This document shows, one piece after another, positions 7,224-12,487 of a stretch of 12,487 nucleotides of DNA. Source of the DNA: Caryophanales bacterium (GTDB lineage Bacteria; Bacillota_I; Bacilli_A; RFN20; CAG-826); the NCBI GenBank assembly GCA_028723545.1, contig JAQYER010000159.1, forward strand, positions 1 through 12,487. The letters are read 5' to 3'. The notes below the pieces were generated by a model that was not told where the DNA came from, ran no database searches, and was given only the letters and a program-made list of their open reading frames with translations. Position 1 is the stretch's first letter. Every line of letters begins with the position of its first letter. A program made the translations under genes and the position numbers.

Positions 7224-7300
7224 GCGCCTGTAGCTCAATTGGATAGAGTATCAGACTACGAATCTGAGGGTTGCACGTTCGATCCGTGTCAGGCGCGCCA
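7224..7300 (+). tRNA. tRNA-Arg (anticodon ACG)
   Basis: 77 bases. Acceptor GCGCCTG pairs with CAGGCGC, discriminator G7297, CCA encoded (7298-7300). The anticodon loop CTACGAA gives ACG. Its first base would be deaminated to inosine by TadA so that it reads CGU, CGC and CGA. CGA is visibly used as an arginine codon in neighbouring genes. Confidence 0.97.
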
Positions 7301-7312
7301 TTGCAAGAATTT

Positions 7313-7389
7313 CGGGATGTAGCGTAGCTTGGTATCGCGTCTGCTTTGGGAGCAGAAGGGCGCAGGTTCAAATCCTGTCATCCCGACCA
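7313..7389 (+). tRNA. tRNA-Pro (anticodon TGG)
   Basis: 77 bases. Acceptor CGGGATG pairs with CATCCCG, discriminator A7386, CCA encoded (7387-7389). The anticodon stem CTGCT/AGCAG closes the loop that contains TGG. Confidence 0.97.
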
Positions 7390-7397
7390 TTTATATT

Positions 7398-7473
7398 GGG
7401 CCTGTAGCTCACCTGGGAGAGCGCCTGATTTGCATTCAGGAGGTAGCCGGTTCGATCCCGGTCAGGTCCACCA
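7398..7473 (+). tRNA. tRNA-Ala (anticodon TGC)
   Basis: 76 bases. Acceptor GGGCCTG pairs with CAGGTCC, which gives the G3-U70 wobble pair, the hallmark recognised by alanyl-tRNA synthetase. The anticodon loop TTTGCAT carries TGC. CCA is encoded (7471-7473). Confidence 0.98.
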
Positions 7474-7476
7474 TGT

Positions 7477-7552
7477 CGCTGCGTAGCTCAGTTGGTAGAG
7501 TACTCGGTTCATACCCGATTTGCCGTGGGTTCGAGTCCCTCCGCAGCGACCA
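7477..7552 (+). tRNA. Elongator tRNA-Met (anticodon CAT)
   Basis: 76 bases. Acceptor CGCTGCG pairs fully with CGCAGCG, discriminator A7549, CCA encoded (7550-7552). The loop TTCATAC, with the CGG/CCG stem, is the usual elongator methionine form. It lacks the three stacked G-C pairs and the 1-72 mismatch of the initiator at 471-547. Only three bases separate it from tRNA-Ala. Confidence 0.93.
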
Positions 7553-7562
7553 TTAAAGTATC

Positions 7563-7639
7563 GGACCAATAGCTCAATCGGTTAGAGCACTCGGCCCATA
7601 ACCGAATGGTTCAAGGTTCAAGTCCTTGTTGGTCCACCA
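7563..7639 (+). tRNA. tRNA-Ile2 (anticodon CAT, presumably lysidine-modified)
   Basis: 77 bases. Acceptor GGACCAA pairs perfectly with TTGGTCC, discriminator A7636, CCA encoded (7637-7639). The anticodon reads CAT, which would suggest Met. However, the GGACC acceptor start, the ACTCGG stem and the CCCATAA loop resemble bacterial tRNA-Ile2, whose anticodon C is converted to lysidine by TilS so that it reads AUA. AUA codons are frequent in the neighbouring genes. Its position right after an elongator Met tRNA supports a separate identity. Confidence 0.85.
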
Positions 7640-7657
7640 CTAAAAGTTTATTTATTT

Positions 7658-7747
7658 GGAGAGTTGGTCGAGCGGCTGATGGCACTGGTCTTGAAAACCA
7701 GCATATCCTCACGGGTATCTAGGGTTCAAATCCCTAACTCTCCGCCA
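7658..7747 (+). tRNA. tRNA-Ser (anticodon TGA)
   Basis: 90 bases with a long variable arm (around GCATATCCTCACGGGTATC), as in class II tRNAs. Acceptor GGAGAGT pairs with ACTCTCC. The discriminator is G7744, as usual for serine, and CCA is encoded (7745-7747). The loop TCTTGAAAA carries TGA. It is last in the operon, and its terminator starts 13 bases later. Confidence 0.97.
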
Positions 7748-7759
7748 CTAGGAAATGTC

Positions 7760-7793
7760 AAGACACGCAATTTAATGCGTGTCTTTTCTTTTA
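7760..7793 (+). terminator. Rho-independent terminator of the tRNA operon
   Basis: A perfect 10-bp stem AAGACACGCA (7760-7769) and TGCGTGTCTT (7776-7785) with a 6-base loop, followed by a T-rich TTCTTTTA tail. It is the strongest terminator in the window. Confidence 0.92.
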
Positions 7794-7828
7794 TTTCTAC
7801 TATAAATAGTAGAAAACAAGCCATTTCA

Positions 7829-7842
7829 GGCGGAGAGTTAGG
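7829..7842 (-). repeat. 14-base inverted copy of the tRNA-Ser 3' end
   Basis: GGCGGAGAGTTAGG is the exact reverse complement of 7733-7746, which covers the end of the T-stem, the 3' acceptor strand, the discriminator and CC of tRNA-Ser. It lies about 85 bases past the tRNA, beyond the terminator. It abuts the GTAAACGGTAAACG stretch that looks like an IS66-type element end. Its orientation is opposite to the tRNA, so it is not a simple integrase attachment-site duplication. Confidence 0.7.
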
Positions 7843-7937
7843 TAAACGGTAAACGTCATTGATTAACGCCCCAACATTTAAATTGCTACCTTTTTAGGCG
7901 GCAGGTTGTAAACTCGTTAAATAACACCTAGACATTT

Positions 7938-7966
7938 AAAAACCGACACATGGGATGGCGTCGGTT
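7938..7966 (-). terminator. Probable terminator downstream of the transposase remnant
   Basis: AACCGAC (7941-7947) pairs with GTCGGTT (7960-7966) across a 12-base loop. On the minus strand the hairpin is followed by five T (complement of 7938-7942), about 30 bases past the transposase stop. Confidence 0.5.
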
Positions 7967-7994
7967 AAATCCCGATATGGTGGAAAATAGCGGA

Positions 7995-8115
7995 TTACAT
8001 CATCTTTTGAACTTCTTTTAAATATGGAAGCAAATCATCAATGGGTATGTTTTTTTATATTCTCTAAAACATATTTGATATAACGATAAGGGTCCAATCC
8101 ATTGACATTAATTCC
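7995..8115 (-). pseudogene. C-terminal fragment of an IS66-family transposase, frameshifted
   Basis: Read on the minus strand, the first part encodes GINVNGLDPYRYIKYVLENIKK, which matches the conserved (A)NGL(N/D)PYxYLxYLLE tail of IS66 TnpC transposases. After an A-run the frame shifts by one base and continues as IPIDDLLPYLKEVQKMM followed by TAA (7997-7995). IS66 transposases normally end in just such a (V/I)DDLLPW segment. Removing one A from the run (about 8047-8053) joins both parts into one frame. About 40 codons survive of a protein usually near 450-530 residues, and the reading frame is closed by a TAA at 8118-8116, just before the remnant. It is non-functional. Confidence 0.8.
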
Positions 8116-8179
8116 TTATATTATAAATATAATTTTCTTAATTCTTAAAATAAAAATGGATTCGCTGTTTTATTAATAA

Positions 8180-8208
8180 TTGAATATGTTTCTAAAATAT
8201 TGTATATT
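8180..8208 (+). promoter_or_regulatory. Sigma-A promoter of the lipoprotein gene
   Basis: TTGAAT (8180-8185) and TATATT (8203-8208) are 17 bases apart, with TG directly before the -10. The predicted start near 8215 gives a leader of about 27 bases that contains the ribosome binding site AAAGGAG. Confidence 0.6.
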
Positions 8209-8241
8209 TTTGAAAATAATATTTGAAAGGAGAATATCTCT

Positions 8242-9363
8242 ATGAAATTGAAAAACATTTCATTAACTGCCTTGATTGCGTTTTCAACTTTCACTATCGC
8301 TTCTTGTAACAAAAATGAATTAATTAACCTAGTTTATGGAAGCACTTATGATTCATTAAAAGAAATTGATTACACCACATTATCAACAATGGTTAATGAT
8401 GGTTATAGTTTTATTTTAGCAATTACTTCATCTTCACTTGGGTGTGGATGCTGGTCTACTTTTAAAAATCAAGTTCTTACTCCTTATCAAATACAAAATA
8501 AAGTATTAATTTATTATATCAATCATAATGAATTTTATGATTCAAACCATAAACTTTTAGATACTTTTGGTTTTACTATCACTCAAGATCCAGGATTTGG
8601 TTTATTTGATAAAGGCGAATTAAAATATGAAGAAAAATATTCTTCAAAAAATTATGTTTTTTCAAAAAGTGATTATTTTGTCGAATATATGAGTAGCAAA
8701 GTTAAATTACCACATATTTTATATATTTCCCAAGAACAATTAGAGCAAAAATATAGCGGTTCAGAGCCATTCACATTAATGTTCTCTAGAAATAATTGTG
8801 GCGATTGTAAATACGTTTTAAATAACTTTTTTCCTAATTATTCTCTAAATTTAAATGATGGAAATGATTATTTATATATTTTTGAGTGTGAAGATGCGGT
8901 TGTAAAAGTCGGAAATACTTATTACAAAGTTAGAGAATATGATGAGGATGGGCAATTGACTGAGGAATCAAAAATTCGTTGGCAACAATTTAAAGATGAC
9001 TATGGTTTATCAACTACCAATAATCCAATTTATGGCTATAACAGCGGTTATGTTCCGACATTGTTTAGAATTGAACCAAATGGTGCTGATAAGAATGGTA
9101 ATGTAATTAAAGACGGCGCTGTATATTTCAATGACACTATTTCAAAAGAAGGCAATAAATATGTTGTTTCTGATTCGTATTATACTAACGAAAGGAAAGA
9201 ACATTTATCTTATTTATCAGAAATAGATATTCCAGTTTTAAAAGGATTAGAAATTAGTGAAACAGATGTCACTTCATATGGTGAATATGCTTCTTGGAAC
9301 CATGATGCAGCGGAAAAATATCACTCTAAATTAACAAAAGCATTTTTAGATAAATATTTATAA
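8242..9363 (+). CDS. Lipoprotein with two thioredoxin-like domains
   Basis: 373 residues. The N-terminus is a lipoprotein signal peptide: MKLKN, a hydrophobic stretch, then lipobox I-A-S-C with C22. The mature protein should be lipid-anchored on the outer face of the membrane. Two thioredoxin-like units follow. The first (about 45-130) has a strand FILAIT, then GCGCW with C68 and C70 at the active-site position, and an apparent cis-proline loop QDPGFGLFDKGEL (115-127). The second (about 175-300) has FTLMFSRNNCGDC with C186 and C189 as a CxxC pair, and a cis-proline VPT (271-273). Another cysteine is C216. The second unit looks able to do thiol-disulfide exchange. The first has CxC instead of CxxC. 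Substrate and partner are unknown, and no DsbD/CcdA-type reductant gene is nearby. AAAGGAG lies nine bases before ATG 8242. It is a single-gene unit facing the amidohydrolase gene. Confidence 0.85.
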   Translation: MKLKNISLTALIAFSTFTIASCNKNELINLVYGSTYDSLKEIDYTTLSTMVNDGYSFILAITSSSLGCGCWSTFKNQVLTPYQIQNKVLIYYINHNEFYDSNHKLLDTFGFTITQDPGFGLFDKGELKYEEKYSSKNYVFSKSDYFVEYMSSKVKLPHILYISQEQLEQKYSGSEPFTLMFSRNNCGDCKYVLNNFFPNYSLNLNDGNDYLYIFECEDAVVKVGNTYYKVREYDEDGQLTEESKIRWQQFKDDYGLSTTNNPIYGYNSGYVPTLFRIEPNGADKNGNVIKDGAVYFNDTISKEGNKYVVSDSYYTNERKEHLSYLSEIDIPVLKGLEISETDVTSYGEYASWNHDAAEKYHSKLTKAFLDKYL

Positions 9364-9378
9364 TTTCAATTATATTGA

Positions 9379-10641
9379 TTATTTTTTCTTTAATAAATCG
9401 GCTATTTTTTGTGTTGAAGAATATATTTCTTCTTCAGAAAACGGTAAATTGAATTTACCATCATAATATAAAATTTTTCCATCAATCATTGTCATTTTGA
9501 TAATGTCTTTACTGCCGCTATAAACGATATTATTTATAATATTATTTATTGGCTGCATTGATGGTTTAGTTAAATCAATCATTATAATGTCCGCTAATTT
9601 GCCTTTTGCTAAAATATCGCAATCATTAAGACCCATAGTTAACGCGCTATTAACAGTCGCGAATTTTAAAACATCATAACCATCCATCACGCTTGGATCG
9701 TTATTAATGACTTTTTGCAAACAAGAAGTAAGATACATTTCTTTAAAAATATCTAATGAATTATTTGATGAAGCTCCATCAGTTCCAATACTAATTCGAA
9801 GTCCACTATTAAAATATTTATTTATTGGAGCGATTCCAGATGCTAATTTTAAGTTTGATCCAGGACATGTAATAATGTCTATATGTTTTCTTTGGCATAT
9901 TTCAATTTCATTATCGCTTAAATAAACTGAGTGATACGCTCCACCACCATAGTTAAAGACACCAAGTGAATCAAGAAATTCAATAGGCCTCATACCATTT
10001 CTTTTTATACAATCATTTACTTCTTTTTGAGTTTCACTAACATGTAAATACATTGGAATTTTTAATTCATTAGCTAATGAAGACATTCTTTTTATATCCT
10101 CAATTGAAGATGTATATTCAGCGTGAAGTCCTAATTTATATGTTATTAATGAATTATTTTTGCTTTGCAAAATTCGATTTCGATGAATTGAAATATCTTC
10201 ATTTGTGCTTGAAGAAAGAATTACGTTTCTAAATCCCATATCAACACTTGCTTTTGCAATACTTTCTGGATAATAATACATATCAAAGCACGATGTAATT
10301 CCACTTGTTAAATATTCCAAAATCCCGCATTTGGTCAAATCATACACAAATTCAGGAGTTAATTTTTCTTCCATTGGAATAATATTATCAAATAGCCATT
10401 CTTGTAAAGGAAGGTTATCTGCGTAGCTTCTAGCAAAAACCATTGCTGTATGTGCGTGTGCGTTTTTAAAGCCTGGCATTAATAAATTGCCATTGCAATC
10501 AATTATTTTATCAATATGAAAAGGAAATACTTGGTCTTTACCAACATATTCAATTTTATTATCTTTAACTAATAAACAACCATGAAAAATATCGTTATTT
10601 TCCATGGTTAAAATTCTGGCATTTTTAAATAAAATATACAT
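9379..10641 (-). CDS. mtaD: Amidohydrolase, probable 5-methylthioadenosine/S-adenosylhomocysteine deaminase
   Basis: 420 residues from ATG 10641, which has an AAAGGAGA ribosome binding site. A longer in-frame reading to 10761 exists but lies over the 49-residue gene in another frame and lacks family similarity. The metal-dependent amidohydrolase signature is complete: H62-x-H64 (NAHAHTAM), H173 (GLHAEYT), H200 and E203 (YLHVSET), H237 (AYHSVYL) and D288 (GTDGASSNNSLDIF). The ARSYADNLPLQEWL stretch after HxH matches the MtaD/TrzN-type subgroup. This enzyme would deaminate S-adenosylhomocysteine or methylthioadenosine to the inosine form in the cytoplasm, clearing by-products of SAM use. A methyltransferase-like gene at 11808 is near but on the other strand. 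Other nucleoside or s-triazine-like substrates cannot be excluded by motif alone. It is translationally coupled to the small CxxC protein: that stop (TAA) and this ATG are one base apart. Confidence 0.88.
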   Translation of the reverse strand: MYILFKNARILTMENNDIFHGCLLVKDNKIEYVGKDQVFPFHIDKIIDCNGNLLMPGFKNAHAHTAMVFARSYADNLPLQEWLFDNIIPMEEKLTPEFVYDLTKCGILEYLTSGITSCFDMYYYPESIAKASVDMGFRNVILSSSTNEDISIHRNRILQSKNNSLITYKLGLHAEYTSSIEDIKRMSSLANELKIPMYLHVSETQKEVNDCIKRNGMRPIEFLDSLGVFNYGGGAYHSVYLSDNEIEICQRKHIDIITCPGSNLKLASGIAPINKYFNSGLRISIGTDGASSNNSLDIFKEMYLTSCLQKVINNDPSVMDGYDVLKFATVNSALTMGLNDCDILAKGKLADIIMIDLTKPSMQPINNIINNIVYSGSKDIIKMTMIDGKILYYDGKFNLPFSEEEIYSSTQKIADLLKKK

Positions 10642-10642
10642 A

Positions 10643-10792
10643 TTATCTCCTTTTATAAGGTTCAGCATCTTCTTCAGCATCTCTAATGATGATAATGAAG
10701 TTTTTTGGGGCGTTGCATTTTGGGCAAGAACCATTTGGATTAGGAATAATATATTGTCCACATAATTTACAGCGATATTTATTATTTTTCAT
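10643..10792 (-). CDS. 49-residue CxxC-CxxC zinc-ribbon / rubredoxin-like protein
   Basis: ATG 10792 opens a 49-codon frame ending at TAA 10645-10643. It has two metal-binding knuckles, YRCKLCG (C8, C11) and CPKCNAPK (C23, C26), followed by a short hydrophobic strand NFIIIIR and an acidic-basic tail. The pattern Y-R-C-x-x-C-G ... C-P-x-C-x-x-P-K resembles the rubredoxin-like domain at the end of rubrerythrins, but with a short central loop; it could bind one Fe or Zn. Its 3' end contains the ribosome binding site of the amidohydrolase gene, so the two are likely cotranscribed and coupled. Its own ribosome binding site is weak (AAAAGAG about ten bases before ATG). It is too short for common gene-length cut-offs. 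The conserved cysteine pattern and tight junction make it a real gene; the function is unknown. Confidence 0.78.
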   Translation of the reverse strand: MKNNKYRCKLCGQYIIPNPNGSCPKCNAPKNFIIIIRDAEEDAEPYKRR

Positions 10793-10835
10793 ATATAAAC
10801 TACTCTTTTATTAAAGTTTATCATATTCTAAAACT

Positions 10836-10866
10836 TTTACATTATTTTGTGTAATTATTGTATAAT
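10836..10866 (+). promoter_or_regulatory. Promoter of the alpha/beta hydrolase gene, implying a leaderless mRNA
   Basis: A perfect TATAAT lies at 10861-10866, only six bases before ATG 10873. TTTACA (10836-10841) is a good -35 match but sits 19 bases away. Transcription would begin about seven bases after the -10, that is at or next to the ATG, leaving no room for a leader. Confidence 0.5.
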
Positions 10867-10872
10867 TAGTTC

Positions 10873-11811
10873 ATGGAATGGTATTACATTTTAATAATTT
10901 CATTATTATCTGCAATCTTATTATTCATTATTTTTATATTTATTATTGGTGGTTTTTTTTATCATGTAACTTTTTCAAGAAGAAAACACGATAAACATTT
11001 TTCCAAATTAGAAAGTGAAAAAGATAAAATGCATCCGGCTCGTTTATGGTTTAGAGCGCAAAAAATTGAAGAATATACACTTAAATCATATGACAATAAA
11101 AAATTAAAAGGATACATGATTAGAAATAATTCGAATAAAGTCGCATTTTTAATTCATGGATATCGTGGTCGATATTATTCTTTGGCTATTCAAGCAAAAA
11201 TGTTTTATCAAGCCGGATACAATGTTTTTTGTATAAATCACCGTGCATCCGATTCTAGTTCTGGGCATTGGTTCTCAATGGGGCCAAAAGAAGTTAAAGA
11301 CATGATTGACTGGCTAAATTTATTAATTAAAGAAAATAATGATTATGAATTTACTATTTTAGGTGTATCTATGGGAGGACATATCGCGATGATGTTAGCA
11401 GGAAATCCTCTTCTACCTAATAATGTTAAATGTATTATTGAAGACTGCGGATATGCTTCGCTTAAAGATGAAATTGTTCATAATCTAAAAAATTATCATT
11501 TGCCTAAATCAATTGAAAAATTTGTTTTTTGGTGTGGAAAAATTGTTGGAATTTTATTCCATAAAAATAATTTTAATAGCGACACAAAAGATTCTTTAAC
11601 CAAATCAAAAGTTCCTGTCTTATTTATTCACGGGGATAAAGATACCTACGTCCCATATTCAAACTTAGAAATTAATTTTAATAACATGAGTAACGAACAA
11701 TATAAAGAGAAATATACTTTTGTCGGTGCAAAACACGCTGAAAGTTATAAATTATTTGAAGAACAATACAAAGACCTAATTATTAATTTTTCGGAGAAAT
11801 GCAATAAATGA
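10873..11811 (+). CDS. Membrane-anchored alpha/beta hydrolase (serine hydrolase)
   Basis: 312 residues. Residues about 4-30 form one hydrophobic anchor, followed by a basic stretch SRRKHDKH. HPARLWFRAQ and the EEYTLKSYDNKKLKGYMI lead-in (54-84) then resemble YqkD-like hydrolases of Bacillota. The alpha/beta hydrolase core shows the oxyanion motif FLIHGYRG (92-99), nucleophile elbow GVSMG with S166, the DCGYAS strand (191-196), catalytic aspartate in HGDKDTYVP (D257 most likely) and catalytic histidine H288 (GAKHAES). All triad residues are present, so it should be an active esterase, lipase or peptidase at the membrane; the substrate is unknown. No ribosome binding site precedes ATG 10873, and a TATAAT lies six bases upstream, which suggests leaderless translation. 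Its stop overlaps the next gene's ATG (ATGA), so the two form an operon. Confidence 0.9.
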   Translation: MEWYYILIISLLSAILLFIIFIFIIGGFFYHVTFSRRKHDKHFSKLESEKDKMHPARLWFRAQKIEEYTLKSYDNKKLKGYMIRNNSNKVAFLIHGYRGRYYSLAIQAKMFYQAGYNVFCINHRASDSSSGHWFSMGPKEVKDMIDWLNLLIKENNDYEFTILGVSMGGHIAMMLAGNPLLPNNVKCIIEDCGYASLKDEIVHNLKNYHLPKSIEKFVFWCGKIVGILFHKNNFNSDTKDSLTKSKVPVLFIHGDKDTYVPYSNLEINFNNMSNEQYKEKYTFVGAKHAESYKLFEEQYKDLIINFSEKCNK

Positions 11812-12487
11812 AAATCAATTTAGATAATAAACAACTAGATTTATGCAATCGATATTTATATGTTAAAGAGATGAATATGTCTTCAGCGGAATTTTACATT
11901 TCATATTTGACATATTATCCAAGAAGCATTAAACAAGCAGATATTGATCGATATATTAAATCATATTCAATTGAAAAGTCTTTTTATTTGGCAATGAAAG
12001 AAAAGATGGATATTCCTTGCGATGATGATGAATTTATTGAAATAGACAAAATTACAAATATTAAAAATATTCAAAAATTATCTAAAGATAAATATTTAAA
12101 TAATGAATTCTATAAATCAATTCCTTTTGCTAAACAAAAAAATAATGATTGGCAATTATCCATTTTATCATATTTTCCGTTTGAAGGGTTTGTTTACGAT
12201 GAATTAGATATTGATCCAAACAACTATTATAGTGAACACACCCCACTTGGATTCTTTGATAAAGAATTCCCTTTTTTAGCCGTAATTCAAAAAGATGAAA
12301 TTTGGATGAGCGTAATCCCTCACGAAATTAATACAATGAAAAAGCCAATTCAAAACGCATTTGGTAATGTTTTAGTGTTGGGATTAGGAATTGGATATTA
12401 TCAATTTATGATTGCTTTAAAAGAAGAAGTTGAATCAATAACGATAATAGAATCAGATAAAAACGCTATCAAAATATTTAATGAATG
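11808..12487 (+). CDS. SAM-dependent methyltransferase-like protein (Rossmann fold), 3' end outside window
   Basis: ATG 11808 overlaps the hydrolase TGA by four bases, and GGAG lies 11 bases upstream. The 226 visible codons are open to the window end. The first 180 residues match no family I can name; they contain aromatic-rich blocks such as WQLSILSYFPFEGFVYDEL (115-133) and the EFPFLAVIQKDEIWMSVIP strands (153-171). Then VLVLGLGIGYYQ (188-199) forms a glycine-rich nucleotide-binding loop after a strand, and ITIIESD (211-217) supplies the acidic residue at the end of the second strand. This is the motif I and II arrangement of SAM methyltransferases and spermidine-synthase-like proteins. The beta-strand domain before a Rossmann domain also recalls the spermidine synthase layout. 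Its substrate is unknown. The hydrolase and this gene probably act together or are at least cotranscribed. Confidence 0.75.
   Translation, partial: MKINLDNKQLDLCNRYLYVKEMNMSSAEFYISYLTYYPRSIKQADIDRYIKSYSIEKSFYLAMKEKMDIPCDDDEFIEIDKITNIKNIQKLSKDKYLNNEFYKSIPFAKQKNNDWQLSILSYFPFEGFVYDELDIDPNNYYSEHTPLGFFDKEFPFLAVIQKDEIWMSVIPHEINTMKKPIQNAFGNVLVLGLGIGYYQFMIALKEEVESITIIESDKNAIKIFNE

Larger units (their letters stand above)
7842..8115 (-). mobile_element. Decayed IS66-family element remnant (right end only)
   Basis: The stretch holds the C-terminal tail of an IS66-type transposase on the minus strand (7995-8115), a likely minus-strand terminator (7938-7966) and an AT-rich end. The outermost bases are GTAAACGGTAAACGTC (from 7842); IS66-family ends typically begin GTAA, which fits. 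No matching other end, no orfA/orfB and no bulk of the transposase are present, so the element is dead. It lies in the 494-base stretch between tRNA-Ser and the lipoprotein gene. That stretch otherwise has only the tRNA terminator, the tRNA-Ser inverted copy, a hairpin CTACTAT-AA-ATAGTAG (7797-7812) and the lipoprotein promoter. The transposase tail is good evidence for the family; the exact end point is inferred. Confidence 0.6.

Noticed and set aside
7797..7812. CTACTAT-AA-ATAGTAG hairpin as a second terminator
   Set aside because: There is no T-run on either strand after the stem, and a strong terminator lies just before it. It may be chance palindromy.
407..7842. Integrase attachment sites (attL/attR) at the tRNA genes
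   Set aside because: Site-specific integration into a tRNA leaves direct repeats of its 3' end. Both copies here are inverted, match different tRNAs, and no integrase is present.
7329..7852. Two open frames of 75 and 62 codons across the tRNA operon
   Set aside because: They read through tRNA-Pro, Ala, Met and Ser, and their peptides are translated tRNA sequence, a common false gene call.
10642..10761. N-terminal extension of the amidohydrolase to an upstream ATG
   Set aside because: The extension has no family similarity or ribosome binding site, overlaps the 49-residue CxxC gene, and ATG 10641 has a strong AAAGGAGA.
1..12487. Mycoplasma-type code with TGA as tryptophan
   Set aside because: TGA closes several intact genes at sensible places with ATGA overlaps, and tryptophans are encoded by TGG throughout.
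1..12487. CRISPR array, riboswitch or replication origin
   Set aside because: I saw no regularly spaced repeats, no recognisable riboswitch leader and no DnaA-box cluster.

Overview
The window is AT-rich and looks like a chromosome segment from a low-GC Bacillota/Mollicutes-like bacterium. The evidence is strong AGGAG-type ribosome binding sites, compact tRNA clusters with encoded CCA ends, short U-tailed hairpin terminators and a prolipoprotein of Bacillota type. TGA is used as a stop: an ABC subunit ends at the 5155-5158 ATGA overlap, and the hydrolase ends at 11809-11811. The standard bacterial code therefore applies, not the Mycoplasma code. Host-associated lineages near Acholeplasmatales, Erysipelotrichales or RF39 would fit, but the genus cannot be named from this sequence.

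Left part, 1-6957, mostly minus strand. The window opens inside the 3' end of a plus-strand gene that may be a restriction-type nuclease. It then holds an initiator tRNA-fMet gene with its own terminator, and a GPH-family sugar symporter gene with its own terminator. Upstream of these on the minus strand is a three-gene unit: two ABC exporter half-transporters overlapping by 4 bases, then a DUF2804 protein. The two ABC subunits have complementary defects in their nucleotide-binding motifs, which marks them as one heterodimeric exporter with one working and one degenerate ATP site.

Middle, 6958-8241. A clear TTGAAT-17-TATAAT promoter drives a plus-strand operon of seven tRNAs: Cys, Arg, Pro, Ala, elongator Met, Ile2(CAT) and Ser. 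It closes at a strong terminator. With tRNA-fMet, all three CAT-anticodon tRNA types of a bacterium lie in this window. The following gap of about 490 bases holds a decayed IS66-type end, namely the C-terminal tail of the transposase with a one-base frameshift, plus a 14-base inverted copy of the tRNA-Ser 3' end. A similar inverted copy of tRNA-fMet sequence lies past the tRNA-fMet terminator at 407-425.

Right part, 8242-12487. A plus-strand lipoprotein with two thioredoxin-like domains faces a minus-strand pair: a 49-residue CxxC zinc-ribbon/rubredoxin-like protein (10643-10792), coupled to an amidohydrolase of the methylthioadenosine/S-adenosylhomocysteine deaminase type. Divergent from that pair is an apparently leaderless membrane-anchored alpha/beta hydrolase gene. 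It overlaps by four bases a Rossmann-fold methyltransferase-like gene that runs off the window.

Most of the content is ordinary. The least explained items are the paired inverted tRNA fragments, the small zinc-ribbon gene, the double-thioredoxin lipoprotein and the leaderless hydrolase.
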